Program-made: the position numbers and the translations under genes
Assembly (NCBI RefSeq): GCF_004134905.2
Contig: NZ_SDPQ02000001.1
Coordinates: 1,116,001-1,180,000, forward strand
Origin: Aeromicrobium ginsengisoli
GTDB lineage: Bacteria; Actinomycetota; Actinomycetes; Propionibacteriales; Nocardioidaceae
Direction: 5' to 3'
Length of the DNA stretch: 64,000 nucleotides
Notes under the pieces: generated by a model
Seen by the model: the letters and a program-made list of their open reading frames with translations, nothing else
Database searches by the model: none
Told to the model about the DNA's origin: nothing
Shown: positions 9,048 to 20,601 of the stretch, piece after piece
Position numbering within the stretch: position 1 is the stretch's first letter
Layout of the letters: every line of letters begins with the position of its first letter

Positions 9048-9290
9048 ATGCCACCCACCAGCCCGCGGTTCCTCACGCTGGCCGACGTCGCGGAGGTCCT
9101 CAACGTCACGGTGCGCCAGGTCTATGCGCTCGTCCGTTCTGGCGACCTGCGCGGCATCCAGATCGGCGGCAGGGGTCAGTGGCGCATCGAGAACGACCAG
9201 CTCGAGGACTACATCGCCCGGCAATATGCTCGCGCCGAGGTCCCGGACGACGCCCACGCGCCGGCCGACGACGTCACGTCCGACCGCTGA
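9048..9290 (+). CDS. Excisionase-family helix-turn-helix protein
   Basis: An 80-aa MerR-like/excisionase-type DNA-binding protein: FLTLADVAEVLNVTVRQVYALVRSG forms the winged HTH (read in two parts, 8-20 and 21-32), then G-R-G-Q-W-R-I and a terminal helix with DYIARQYA. There is no integrase or phage gene nearby, so it is more likely a chromosomal regulator than a recombination factor. It is divergent from the SAF gene (109-base shared promoter region) and overlaps the 3' end of the opposing gene by 17 bp. Confidence 0.85.
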   Translation: MPPTSPRFLTLADVAEVLNVTVRQVYALVRSGDLRGIQIGGRGQWRIENDQLEDYIARQYARAEVPDDAHAPADDVTSDR

Positions 9291-9777
9291 CCACCGCGAT
9301 CGCGTCGAACGGCAGCACCTGATCGCGTCCTGACCCGGCCCTCAGTCTTACGAAGTCGCGGCCGGCCACGACCACCGAGCCGTCGCGCACGGTCCCGTCC
9401 ACCAGCCGCACGCGGATCTCCTCACCCGCCTCGCGCAGAGCCCGGAACACGTGGCCCCATCCCAGCGCCTCGCCCACCGCCGTCGAGGTGTCGGCGCGCC
9501 GCTCGGTCTCGTGCACGGCCACCACCGCCGCGACGTTCACGACGTGGTCCATCGCGTCGCCGCGCAGGTGCACCAGCCGCTGGTTGACCAACGTCACCTC
9601 ACCTTCGACCCGGTCCGCTCCGCGCACGGCCAGCACGACCCGGCCGCCGAGCAGGTCCCGCCACGACGTCTCGGCCCAGTCGCCGTCGCGCAGCTCGTCG
9701 ACCAGAGCGTCGCGCTCGTCGAGCTCGAGATCGCGCGCCTGTGCCTCGAGGTCCTCGAACAGCCGCTCCCACCGCAT
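9274..9777 (-). CDS. Actinobacterial conserved protein with a small-barrel-like core
   Basis: A 167-aa hypothetical protein. A Glu/Asp-rich helical N-terminus starting MRWERLFEDLEAQ is followed by two barrel-like beta repeats: GGRVVLAVRG with VEGEVTLVNQRLVHLRG, then EIRVRLVDGTVRDGSVVVAGRD. This pattern is reminiscent of Sm/SH3-like folds. There is no signal peptide. The ATG at 9777 was chosen because the conserved helix starts there; the reading extends to 9834 without a better start. It converges with the HTH gene (17-bp overlap) and shares the 9778-9917 promoter region with the LysM gene. Confidence 0.7.
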   Translation of the reverse strand: MRWERLFEDLEAQARDLELDERDALVDELRDGDWAETSWRDLLGGRVVLAVRGADRVEGEVTLVNQRLVHLRGDAMDHVVNVAAVVAVHETERRADTSTAVGEALGWGHVFRALREAGEEIRVRLVDGTVRDGSVVVAGRDFVRLRAGSGRDQVLPFDAIAVVSGRT

Positions 9778-9816
9778 GCCGACGACGCTATCCCAGCCGC
9801 GCCTCGCCACGACAGC

Positions 9817-9834
9817 GTGCACACCCCTGTGCAC
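9817..9834. promoter_or_regulatory. Perfect dyad GTGCACA-N4-TGTGCAC
   Basis: A 7-bp perfect inverted repeat separated by CCCC, 6 bases upstream of a TTGACA box in the divergent promoter region of the barrel-like and LysM genes. It looks like a dimeric repressor or activator operator; the binding protein is unknown, though the nearby excisionase-type HTH is one candidate. Confidence 0.5.
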
Positions 9835-9839
9835 AGGTG

Positions 9840-9868
9840 TTGACAGTCGACCTCAAACGGTCTTGTCT
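9840..9868 (+). promoter_or_regulatory. Promoter candidate of the LysM gene
   Basis: A perfect -35 TTGACA at 9840-9845 is followed after 17 bases by a weak -10 TTGTCT at 9863-9868. The start codon lies 50 bases downstream. The good -35 and poor -10 suggest dependence on an activator. Confidence 0.45.
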
Positions 9869-9889
9869 GTAGTCAAACGTCATCAAACG
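9853..9889 (+). repeat. Three direct copies of TCAAACG
   Basis: Copies begin at 9853, 9873 and 9883. The last two are exactly 10 bases apart, one helical turn, and read TCAAACGT. AT-rich repeats of this kind stand out here and probably form a same-face protein-binding array over or just downstream of the promoter. Confidence 0.45.
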
Positions 9890-9917
9890 TTGTTCACGAC
9901 ATCGATCGGGGGGTCGG

Positions 9918-10520
9918 ATGCTGTCTCGGGCTGGGTGGGTGCTCACGACGCTCGCTGCTTTGAGCGCGGCGCTGCTGACGCCGAGCGCCGGTGCCACCGC
10001 CACCGACCTGCGCGGAGAGAGCTTTCCCGACGCACTGCTCGCGCTCGGCTGCGTCGTGCAGCTGGCGCTGTCGACCTGGGTGCTGCTCGTCGCCGGGCTG
10101 TCACTCGTACGGGCGCCGGCGCCGCTCCTGCGGGCGATCACCCCTCGCCTGTTGCGCCGCGCGCTGTTCGCCGGGACCGCCGGCGCCCTGGCACTGGCTC
10201 CCGTGCCCGCCGATCGTGGCGGCGCACCCGGCCGGCCCCAGCACGACCTCACCGGCCTCCAGCTTCCTGACCGACCGATCGGCGCTGCCACCGTCGGCCG
10301 CGCAGCCCCGCGGGTGAGCGCCTCCCCCGTCGTCGTACGTCCCGGCGACACGCTCTGGGCGATCGCCGCCCGCTCACTGCCACGCCACGCCACCGCCGCC
10401 GAGGTCGCCCGCGCCTGCGCCCAGTGGCACGCCGCCAACCGGGACGTCATCGGTGACGACCCCGACCTGATCTTCCCCACGCAACGTCTCGTTCCGCCGC
10501 TCGGGAAGGACCCCACATGA
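9918..10520 (+). CDS. LysM-domain membrane protein
   Basis: A 200-aa protein with a signal/anchor segment (about 5-24, ending GATA), a second hydrophobic segment (about 38-62) and a third weaker one (82-98). The C-terminal LysM peptidoglycan-binding domain (about 140-195) contains VVRPGDTLWAIAAR. It probably sits in the membrane with the LysM domain on the wall. The start ATG follows a GGGGTCGG leader. The stop overlaps the Rv3235-family gene by 4 bp, and this pair is conserved beside secA in actinobacteria. Confidence 0.85.
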   Translation: MLSRAGWVLTTLAALSAALLTPSAGATATDLRGESFPDALLALGCVVQLALSTWVLLVAGLSLVRAPAPLLRAITPRLLRRALFAGTAGALALAPVPADRGGAPGRPQHDLTGLQLPDRPIGAATVGRAAPRVSASPVVVRPGDTLWAIAARSLPRHATAAEVARACAQWHAANRDVIGDDPDLIFPTQRLVPPLGKDPT

Positions 10521-10999
10521 AGACCGCGACCGCCCTGCTCGTCCCCTCACTGCAACCGTCGTTCGCCGGCCCGGTCGAACCGGCGGCGGGCCAGATCCCG
10601 CTGCCGTTCCCCGGCCTGAGCCCGGTGCTGCCGGTGCCTGTCGAGCGCGGCGACGCGGCACCCATGCGCCAGCGCGCCGCCCGGTTCATGCAGGCTTTGG
10701 TCGAGGTCCTGTCAGGTGAGCGGGCCGTGCGGCAGATGGCGGCATGGATGGCGCCCGACGTCTACGACCAGCTGACGAGCCGCCTGTCGGCGCACGCTCG
10801 CGTGCCCATGAGGGCGCGCTCGGGCCGCGGCGCCCGGATCGTCTCGGTCCACGTGGCGATGGTCCACGACGGCGCAGCCGAGATCGCCGGCCGCATGGTG
10901 CACCGCGGCCGCTCGAGGGCGCTCGCCGTACGCCTCGAGCTGCAGACCACCCATCGCGGCGACCAGGTCTGGAAGTGCACCGCCCTGACCTGGGCCTGA
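10517..10999 (+). CDS. Rv3235-family protein (DUF6459)
   Basis: A 160-aa protein of the actinobacterial Rv3235 family, encoded next to secA as in mycobacteria. A variable Pro-rich N-terminus (1-45) precedes a conserved domain with A-R-F-M-Q-A-L-V-E-V-L-S-G at 55-68 and a closing W-K-C-T-A-L. There is no signal peptide. It is translated through a 4-bp overlap with the LysM gene. The conserved linkage hints at a secretion- or wall-related role, but no activity is known. Confidence 0.85.
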   Translation: MKTATALLVPSLQPSFAGPVEPAAGQIPLPFPGLSPVLPVPVERGDAAPMRQRAARFMQALVEVLSGERAVRQMAAWMAPDVYDQLTSRLSAHARVPMRARSGRGARIVSVHVAMVHDGAAEIAGRMVHRGRSRALAVRLELQTTHRGDQVWKCTALTWA

Positions 11000-11076
11000 G
11001 CCACAACCCGCAACATCTCGCCGCAAGCCGAGAACGTCGCCGCGGCAGGGCGCGCGAACCGACCTACGAACTCGCT

Positions 11077-13812
<2,736 letters not shown>

Positions 13813-13847
13813 GAATGTACTTCCTGCAGAAAGAATTGAGAGCCTGT

Positions 13848-15059
13848 TCAGTCTAGGTGACGAGCAAGCGACTGCGTGAGTTCCCCGGCCAGATCGCCCT
13901 TGGCCGGAGGCGTGACGGTCTCGAGGCCGAGCCAGCCTGCCATGAGCCGCAGCTCTGCGGCCAGCTCGTCGGCCGTCTCGTCGGGTGCGTGCGACTCGGC
14001 CCAGGCCCCGTGCACGACGAGCGCACCCGCCTGCCGGTCGGCCTTGAGGTCGACTCGAGCGACCAGCCGGTCGCCCAGGAGGAACGGCAGCACGTAGTAG
14101 CCGTGCACCCGCTTCTCGGCGGGAACGTAGATCTCGATGCGATAGCGGAAGTCGAAGAGCTGCTCGGTGCGGGTGCGCTCGAACACGAGCGGGTCGAACG
14201 GGCTCAGCAGTGCCCGGGCCGCGACCTTGCGGGGCCGTGTGGCGTCGCGGTGCAGGTAGGCCGGGCGCTTCCAGCCCGTGATCGTGGTCGGGACGAGCTC
14301 GCCGGTCGCGACCAGGTCGTCGATGGCCTCCTTGGCCGGCTCGGGCGCCATGCGGAAGTAGTCGCGCAGGCACTGCGCGGTGCCGACGCCCAGCGCCCGC
14401 GCCGCGTGGCTGACCAGCATCCGGTGCGCCGCGCGGCTGTCGAGCGGCTCGGCGCCGAGCTGCGCCTGCGGGATGACGCGCTCAGGCAGGTCGTAGACCC
14501 GTTCGAACGCCGAGTTGCGCCGCGCCGCGGTGACCTGCCCCTTGTAGAACAGATATTCCAGCGCCATCTTGACCTCGGACCAGTTCCAGCCCCAGTTGTC
14601 CTTGTCGCGCGGCGCATCGTGCTCCACCTCGCGGGCGGTCAACGGGCCCTTGGCGCGTACCTCCTCCAGCACCCACGCCACGAACTCCGGCTTGTCCTGC
14701 ATGATCCGGCCCATGCTGCCCCACATGCGCGCACCGGACTCCATGCGGAACTGGAACGCCTGCCAGAGGTTGACGTCGACGAGCGCGGCCTCGTGCGCCC
14801 AGTACTCGAACAGGCGCCGCGGACGACGGGACGCGGCCCGGTGCAGGAGCTCACGGTCGTAGGGGCCGAGGCGGGAGAACAGCGGCATGTAGTGCGCACG
14901 GACCAGCACGTTGACCGAGTCGATCTGGAAGAAGCCGAGGCGCTCGGCGACGCGGTTGAGGTGCCGCGCGGCGACCTCGCCGTCGAGGCCGGGCCGGGGA
15001 CGCGTGAAACCCTGCGCGCCCAAGGCGATCCGGCGGGCCTGCGTCGTCGTCAGGTTCAT
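13848..15059 (-). CDS. YcaQ/AlkZ-type winged-helix DNA glycosylase
   Basis: A 403-aa protein of the YcaQ/AlkX family (HTH_42), glycosylases that excise alkylated bases and unhook interstrand crosslinks. The catalytic QxD motif is present in [10 protein letters not shown] (Q45, D47). Conserved blocks [11 protein letters not shown] and L-S-P-F-D-P-L follow. The length fits the family (about 390-410 aa). It stands 35 bases upstream of secA on the same strand. Another reading of nearly identical limits on the other strand has no recognisable product. Confidence 0.92.
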   Translation of the reverse strand: MNLTTTQARRIALGAQGFTRPRPGLDGEVAARHLNRVAERLGFFQIDSVNVLVRAHYMPLFSRLGPYDRELLHRAASRRPRRLFEYWAHEAALVDVNLWQAFQFRMESGARMWGSMGRIMQDKPEFVAWVLEEVRAKGPLTAREVEHDAPRDKDNWGWNWSEVKMALEYLFYKGQVTAARRNSAFERVYDLPERVIPQAQLGAEPLDSRAAHRMLVSHAARALGVGTAQCLRDYFRMAPEPAKEAIDDLVATGELVPTTITGWKRPAYLHRDATRPRKVAARALLSPFDPLVFERTRTEQLFDFRYRIEIYVPAEKRVHGYYVLPFLLGDRLVARVDLKADRQAGALVVHGAWAESHAPDETADELAAELRLMAGWLGLETVTPPAKGDLAGELTQSLARHLD

Positions 15060-15089
15060 GCAGCCTGATGCTGGTCTAAGCGTGTGACA

Positions 15090-15752
15090 TTAAGGGATGT
15101 CGTCGACGAGCTTGCTGCGCACGGCGTACATCGCCGCTTCCATGCGCGACTTCATCTGCAGCTTCTCGAGGATGTTGCGGATGTGGTTCTTGACCGTGTT
15201 CTCGCTGATGAACAGCTCTTCGGCGATCTCACGGTTGCTGCGGCCGCGGGCGACATGGCGCAGCACGCCGAGCTCGCGCGGCGTGAGATTGGTCGTCGGG
15301 GCGGGGCTCTTGGACATGTGGACGAACTCGTCGAGCAGCTTGGTCGCCATGCTGGGGCTGATCAGCGACTGGCCCGAGGCCACGAGGCGTACGGCCTCGG
15401 CAACCTGCTCGTAGGTCGATCCGTCCTTGAGCAGGTAGCCGGAGGCTCCACTGCGGATCGACTCGTAGAGATCGGACTCGTCATCGCTCGCGGTGAGCAT
15501 GATGATGCCCGTCGTCGGCGAGATCTCCTTGATCGCGGCGCACACCTCGACACCGCTGCGACCCGGCATGCGGACATCGAGCAGGACGATGTCGTAGGGG
15601 TTCTCGGCGACCATCTCGAGCGCCTTGTCACCGTCGTCGACCTCTTCGAGCTCGAGCGCATCGTCGGCACTGAGCACCATCTTGACGCCACGTCGGAACA
15701 GCTCCTGGTCGTCAACCAGGAGCACCCGAATGCTGTCGCCCCGAGAGGTCAC
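15090..15752 (-). CDS. LuxR/NarL-family response regulator
   Basis: A 220-aa regulator: a receiver domain (8-125) with acidic pocket D14/D15, phospho-acceptor D59 in VLLDVRMPG and K in YLLKDGS, then a LuxR-type HTH (about 150-212: LTPRELGVLRHVARG, NREIAEELFISENTVKNH). The GTG start is chosen because the frame closes just upstream. No kinase gene is adjacent. The location between secA and hpf matches streptomycete genomes. Confidence 0.93.
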   Translation of the reverse strand: MTSRGDSIRVLLVDDQELFRRGVKMVLSADDALELEEVDDGDKALEMVAENPYDIVLLDVRMPGRSGVEVCAAIKEISPTTGIIMLTASDDESDLYESIRSGASGYLLKDGSTYEQVAEAVRLVASGQSLISPSMATKLLDEFVHMSKSPAPTTNLTPRELGVLRHVARGRSNREIAEELFISENTVKNHIRNILEKLQMKSRMEAAMYAVRSKLVDDIP

Positions 15753-15794
15753 ATTCTGATCATGCCACGTGTCGAGCCAACTGGCCCACTATGA

Positions 15795-16418
15795 CTACTC
15801 GGACACGTCGAGGTGGATGACTCCGTAGTCGTATCCCTTGCGCAGGTAGACCACGCTCGGGCGCATCGAGTCCTTCTCGAGGAACAGGTAGAAGTCGTGT
15901 CCCACGAGCTCCATCTCGTACATCGCCTGGTCGAGCGTCATGGGCGACGCCTGATGGGTCTTCTCGCGCACGACGATCGGGCAGTCGCCCTCGGAGTCGA
16001 TGGGCGAGGCCTGGCCGGTGGGGACATCGTCGGGCTCGTCGGCCCGCAGACCCTCGAGCGGGAGCTCGGCGGTGGCCGTCGACAACGACGTGGGGGCGTG
16101 CCGGCCGTGGTGGATGCGGCTGCGGTCGACGGAGCGACGCAGGCGCGACTCGAGCTTGTCGATCGCGGCGTCAAGGGCCGAGTGCTGGTCGGTGGAGGCG
16201 GCCTCGGCGCGCACGGCCGGGCCTCGGGACCGCAGGGTCATCTCGACCTTGGCGGCGGTGTCCTGCTGACGGGGGTTCTTCTCGTGCGTGACCTCGACCT
16301 CGACGCGACTGATCTTCTGGCGGGAGTCGTACTTCTCGAGCCGGTGAAGTTTTTCCTCGACATGCTCGCGGAAACGCTCGGAGATCTCGCTGTTGCGACC
16401 GTTGACGACAATTTCCAT
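15795..16418 (-). CDS. hpf: Long-form ribosome hibernation promoting factor
   Basis: A 207-aa long HPF: an N-terminal RaiA/YfiA domain (1-100, MEIVVNGRNSEISERF) that binds the 30S decoding centre, a variable linker (100-150), and a C-terminal dimerisation domain (150-205, with VREKTHQASPMTLDQAMYEM) that pairs ribosomes into 100S dimers. The ATG at 16418 was chosen over an upstream in-frame start because AAGGGAG lies 5 bases before it and the family N-terminus is MEIVV. Confidence 0.96.
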   Translation of the reverse strand: MEIVVNGRNSEISERFREHVEEKLHRLEKYDSRQKISRVEVEVTHEKNPRQQDTAAKVEMTLRSRGPAVRAEAASTDQHSALDAAIDKLESRLRRSVDRSRIHHGRHAPTSLSTATAELPLEGLRADEPDDVPTGQASPIDSEGDCPIVVREKTHQASPMTLDQAMYEMELVGHDFYLFLEKDSMRPSVVYLRKGYDYGVIHLDVSE

Positions 16419-16523
16419 GGGAACTCCCTTGCCTCGGTGTCGCGCCCTAACCATCAGCGCTCTTCATGCCATACCTGTGACGTTAGACCGCCCTCCAAGG
16501 AATCACCAGAGCAGCCGAGAAGT

Positions 16524-17234
16524 TCATTCGTGATGCTCAGGGACGGGCGTTGGAATGCGAGGGGTTGCGGCGACGACGGCGATGCCGACCGGCCGGTGAC
16601 CGGCTGCCGTCAACACCCTGACGGCCTCCGACACGGTGGCGCCGGTCGTCAAGATGTCGTCGACGACGATGACATCGCGACCCGGCAACGCCCGGTCGGT
16701 GCGCAGCCGATAGGCACCGCGCAGGTTGCGGGCCCGGGCGGCCGCATCGAGCCCGACCTGGTCGGCCGTCGCCCGTGCCGGGGTCAGTGCCTGGGACACC
16801 CGCGCGTCGATCCCGACCCGGCGCAGCAGCCGTGCAGCGGACCGGGCGAGCTCGTCGACGAGGTCACAGCCGCGCTCCCGCCTGCTGCGGCGCGACGTCG
16901 GGACGGGGACGAGGACGATCGGCCAGCGCGATCGGGCGTGCTCGACGACCGAGGCCGCCAGCAGGTGGTCGAGCACCGACGTCAGCCGGGTGTTGCCCGA
17001 CTCCTTCCACGCCACGAGGACGCGCCGGAGGACGTCGGCGTTGGCGCCGGCGGCGACCGGCGTCACCCGCGTGGGGCGGCGCAGCGCAGGCGGGCACGGT
17101 TGTGGCCACGCGACGTCGGGCTCGGGTCTGATCGCGACGCCGCACGTACGACACAAGGTCAGGGCTGGCCGGCCACACCCGGCGCACCGGGCACCGAGCA
17201 GCAGGTCGGCGGCGGGGACCAGCAGCTCACGCAT
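16524..17234 (-). CDS. ComF family phosphoribosyltransferase-like protein
   Basis: A 236-aa ComF-type protein. An N-terminal zinc ribbon (C-A-G-C ... C-R-T-C) is followed by a type-I phosphoribosyltransferase fold with the PRPP loop VIVVDDILTTGAT near residues 193-205. In naturally competent bacteria ComF helps take up DNA; in actinobacteria the role is uncertain. The location between hpf and lpqB matches M. tuberculosis Rv3242c. Confidence 0.92.
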   Translation of the reverse strand: MRELLVPAADLLLGARCAGCGRPALTLCRTCGVAIRPEPDVAWPQPCPPALRRPTRVTPVAAGANADVLRRVLVAWKESGNTRLTSVLDHLLAASVVEHARSRWPIVLVPVPTSRRSRRERGCDLVDELARSAARLLRRVGIDARVSQALTPARATADQVGLDAAARARNLRGAYRLRTDRALPGRDVIVVDDILTTGATVSEAVRVLTAAGHRPVGIAVVAATPRIPTPVPEHHE

Positions 17235-17295
17235 CCACCGAGCATCGCGCGTACGCCCGCCCGCCGGTGTCCGGTCGCGTGAGCGCTGTGGACGG

Positions 17296-19047
17296 TCAGC
17301 GACCGTACGTCAGGCCTGTGGCCCTGATGCCCGACAGGAGCCGCCACGATCCTCCGGGAGCGAGGAACCACAGCCGGTTGCGCGCGTCCGTCGCGTAACG
17401 GTTGGCTGCGTCGCCGGACCCGAGCGCGAGGGCTCCCGCACCGACGTCGGGGAGCAGCACGCCACCGCGTGACAGTCCCCCCGTGGTCGACGACCCGTCG
17501 ATCGCCGTGGTGTAGACCTGACGACCGGACTGGCTCTCGGCGAGATAGCTCAGCTCCGTCCCGGATGACCAGGACACCGATCGCGGAGACGGTGCAGGCG
17601 TGTAGACCTCCGACGGGCCACCGAGGCCGAGGATCCGGTCCTTGGCGTCGCGTCTGACCGCGCCGACCTCGATCGAGGACCCCGCGGCACCGCGCGCCGT
17701 GACGGCGTAGCGCGAGCCGTCGGGCGACAGCGCGAACGTCGTCACGTCGAGTCCGGCCAGCCCGCCGATGGTGAGGGTGCGGATCCGGTTGCCGGTCACC
17801 AGCCGCACCCGGGTGCCGGAGCCCTGGTTGTCGACCACCCACACGTTGCCGTCGCCGTCCCACTGGGGCGTGAGGAGCCGGGAGCCGGCGAACGTACGCG
17901 CGTTGGTGCCCTTGCGGTTGGTGATCCGCACGAGGTTGCGTCCGGCCAGCACGCCGGCGACGCCGTCGTCGGACACTCCGATCGCCACGGCACCCCGCGC
18001 ATCGCTGCCCCAGGCCCCACTGAGCCGCTGGACCGCGTCGTCATCGATCTGAACCACGTGGTCGTCGCTGATCGCGTACGCCCGGCCGCGGGAGATGCTC
18101 GGGCCGTAGCCACCCCACGAGCCGATGTCCTGGGTCGTGCCACCGTTGTTGGACAGCACCGTCGCGTCCCCGGCGAGCCGGACCGACGTGATGCCGCGAA
18201 CCTGACGCAGCGTCCACACGATCTGCGCCGAGAGATGGTCCTGGACGGACTCGCTCAGCACCGAGAAGTCGGCGCTGAAGGACACGTCGGCGACCCCGTC
18301 GTCAGACACCGGCACCGACGGCCGCAGCACGTCGAGGGGCGGGACGTACGTCCGCGCGACATCGGCGATCGATACAGCAGGACCGCGGGCGAGGTTGGTG
18401 ACCAGTCCGGTGGCGAGCTGGTCGCCGACCACGAGATGCACCGGGTCGGGCACCAGCCGGCGCCCGGGCCGGTCGAAGTTGTAGAGGTTGAACGGCCGGT
18501 AGTAGTCGTCGAAGTACTTCTGGCTGATGAGCAGACCCACCTGCGGGTTGGCGATGCGCCACTCGCTGTCGACCCGCTCCAGACGGTAGGACAGCACGAG
18601 GGGGCTCGCGCGTCGCGTGTAGTGCCCCTGCTGGTCGAGCCTGGCGTCCTCGAACAGGCGCGCACTGACGTCGACCGGGTTGCGGGTCTTGTCGGTCGTC
18701 TCCCCGTCCTCCCCCGCGACGAGCGTCGGACCGGAGATCGTGGCGGACGAGTAGACGCGCACGCTCGCCGACGGGCTCCACCGCTTGGCTCCGGCGGGCG
18801 TGAGGAACGCCGTCGCGGTGCCGGAGGAGGCCGGGTAGGCGAGCATCGCGTCGAGATAGCCGCGGACGATCTGCTGAGGTGAGGCACCCGCGGCGGGCCG
18901 CGCCGGGGAGTAGCGCACGGTGCTCTCGCCCAGCCCACCGTCATCGGCGACCTTGGTCACCGGGCCCGACGACGGGATGCCGGCACACGCGGAGACCGCC
19001 AGCAGCGCGCCCACCGCGACAGCGGCCCTCAGGCGTACGCGCGTCAT
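17296..19047 (-). CDS. lpqB: Lipoprotein LpqB
   Basis: A 583-aa lipoprotein partner of the MtrAB system. The signal peptide ends in lipobox V-S-A-C21. A GerMN domain (about 180-320) is followed by a beta-propeller-like LpqB C-terminal region (about 330-583). In mycobacteria LpqB binds the extracellular part of MtrB and tunes MtrA phosphorylation, cell division and wall homeostasis. The ATG overlaps the mtrB stop by 4 bp. Confidence 0.95.
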   Translation of the reverse strand: MTRVRLRAAVAVGALLAVSACAGIPSSGPVTKVADDGGLGESTVRYSPARPAAGASPQQIVRGYLDAMLAYPASSGTATAFLTPAGAKRWSPSASVRVYSSATISGPTLVAGEDGETTDKTRNPVDVSARLFEDARLDQQGHYTRRASPLVLSYRLERVDSEWRIANPQVGLLISQKYFDDYYRPFNLYNFDRPGRRLVPDPVHLVVGDQLATGLVTNLARGPAVSIADVARTYVPPLDVLRPSVPVSDDGVADVSFSADFSVLSESVQDHLSAQIVWTLRQVRGITSVRLAGDATVLSNNGGTTQDIGSWGGYGPSISRGRAYAISDDHVVQIDDDAVQRLSGAWGSDARGAVAIGVSDDGVAGVLAGRNLVRITNRKGTNARTFAGSRLLTPQWDGDGNVWVVDNQGSGTRVRLVTGNRIRTLTIGGLAGLDVTTFALSPDGSRYAVTARGAAGSSIEVGAVRRDAKDRILGLGGPSEVYTPAPSPRSVSWSSGTELSYLAESQSGRQVYTTAIDGSSTTGGLSRGGVLLPDVGAGALALGSGDAANRYATDARNRLWFLAPGGSWRLLSGIRATGLTYGR

Positions 19048-20573
19048 GCGAACACCGAGGTGATCGCGGGGAACTTGGCGGTGCCCTCGGGCTTGGGGAT
19101 CGTCAGGACGAACTCGCTGCCCTCGCCGGGCCGGCCCCACGCCTGCAGCGTGCCGCCGTGCAGCGCGGCGTCCTCGCGGGAGATCGCCAGGCCCAGGCCG
19201 GTGCCGCCCTGCGTACGTGCAGGATCGGCGCGCCAGAACCGGTCGAACACCCGGAGGTTCTCGTCGCCCGACAGGCCGACGCCGAAGTCGCGCACGGCCA
19301 GCGAGACACACCCGTCATTCTGAGCGACCTCGATCTCGATGCGCGGAGAGCCGCTGTACTTCGCGGCATTGGTCAGCAGGTTGCGGACGATGCGGTCGAT
19401 GCGCCGGATGTCGGCCTCGACGATCGCCGGCTCGTCCACCCCGATCAGCGCGACGTCTATGCCCTTGCGGGCCAGCATCGGGTCGTCCGCCCCACTGCGA
19501 GCGACCTGGCTGAGGTCGATCGTGTCGAGCTCGAGCTTGGCCGCGCCGGCGTCGAACCGGCTCAGGTCGAGCAGGTCGGACAGCAGCGACTCGAAGCGAT
19601 CGAGCTCGCCCTTGAGCAGCTCGGCCGACCGCGCGGTCTGGGGGTCGAACCGCTCGCGGGCGTCGTAGAGCACTTCGCTGGCCATCTGCACCGTCGTGAG
19701 CGGGGTGCGGAGCTCGTGCGACACGTCGGAGACGAAGCGTTGCTGCAGGCGCGAGAGGTTCTCGAGGCGGCGGATCTGGCTCTGCAGGCTCGCCGCCATC
19801 TGGTTGAACGAGGAGCTGAGTCGGGCGATGTCGTCCTCGCCGCTCACGTGCATGCGCTGCTCGAGATTGCCGCTGGCGTAGCGCTCGGCGATGCGGCGCG
19901 CGAGGCGTACGGGATCGAGCACCTGCCGGGACACCAGCCAAGCCACGCCACCCACCATCAGCACCATGGCCAGCCCACCGAGCAGGAGCGCCCGGCGCAC
20001 GAGGTCGAGGGTCTCCTGCTGGTCCTCCATCGAGAACAGGTAGAACAGCGCGTACGTGTCGCCCGTCCCCGGCGCCCGTAGCTGGCTGCCCACCACGACC
20101 GAGGGATGGGTGTCCGACGAGCCGAGCAGTGCGAGGTCGGAGTAGCGCCAGTAGGTCCCGGGCTTGGATCGCACGGCCCTGTCGAGGTCGGCCGGCAGCG
20201 AACCTGCCTCGATCGCGGCCGACGAGCGTATGGGCACCTCACCCGTGCCGGTCAGCAGCGGACCCTCGAGCACCAGCTCGTACGTACGCTTGGCGCCCCG
20301 CGAGCTCGTGAGCGAGTCGACCATCTGGGTCAGCGCCTGCGACTGGGTCGCCGGCTCGGTCTCGACCGACGCGTCGAGCTGGGTCTGGGCATAGTCGAAG
20401 CCCGACTTGGCCTCGGAGATCGCCGCGACCCGGCGACTGTCGGCGAGCCCGCCGGCCACGTCGCGCAGGAGCGCCCAGCCGGTCAGAGCGATCACGAGCG
20501 CGCTGAGCACGATCGTGCTCGTGACGACCCGGGCTTGGATCGACCGGCGCCACAGGCGGGTCAAGCGCCGCAT
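19044..20573 (-). CDS. mtrB: Sensor histidine kinase MtrB
   Basis: A 509-aa membrane kinase: TM1 about 16-38, an extracytoplasmic sensor (39-195), TM2 about 196-214, HAMP (215-268), HisKA with H286 in VSDVSHELRTPL, and HATPase with NLLTNAAKYS, D-F-G-V-G-L and GGTGLGLAISR. MtrB phosphorylates MtrA and links wall synthesis and division. The start is 28 bases after the mtrA stop. No strong ribosome site is visible. Confidence 0.95.
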   Translation of the reverse strand: MRRLTRLWRRSIQARVVTSTIVLSALVIALTGWALLRDVAGGLADSRRVAAISEAKSGFDYAQTQLDASVETEPATQSQALTQMVDSLTSSRGAKRTYELVLEGPLLTGTGEVPIRSSAAIEAGSLPADLDRAVRSKPGTYWRYSDLALLGSSDTHPSVVVGSQLRAPGTGDTYALFYLFSMEDQQETLDLVRRALLLGGLAMVLMVGGVAWLVSRQVLDPVRLARRIAERYASGNLEQRMHVSGEDDIARLSSSFNQMAASLQSQIRRLENLSRLQQRFVSDVSHELRTPLTTVQMASEVLYDARERFDPQTARSAELLKGELDRFESLLSDLLDLSRFDAGAAKLELDTIDLSQVARSGADDPMLARKGIDVALIGVDEPAIVEADIRRIDRIVRNLLTNAAKYSGSPRIEIEVAQNDGCVSLAVRDFGVGLSGDENLRVFDRFWRADPARTQGGTGLGLAISREDAALHGGTLQAWGRPGEGSEFVLTIPKPEGTAKFPAITSVFA

Positions 20574-20601
20574 CAGGCACCGCCGGACGGGCGTCGCGGC
20601 G

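Noticed and set aside
9048-9290. Prophage or integrative element suggested by the excisionase-type protein
   Set aside because: No integrase, tRNA, attachment repeats or phage genes nearby; neighbours are core actinobacterial genes.
13857-15068. 403-codon plus-strand frame with nearly the same limits as the glycosylase gene
   Set aside because: The minus strand has the QxD catalytic motif and family blocks; the plus-strand translation has none.
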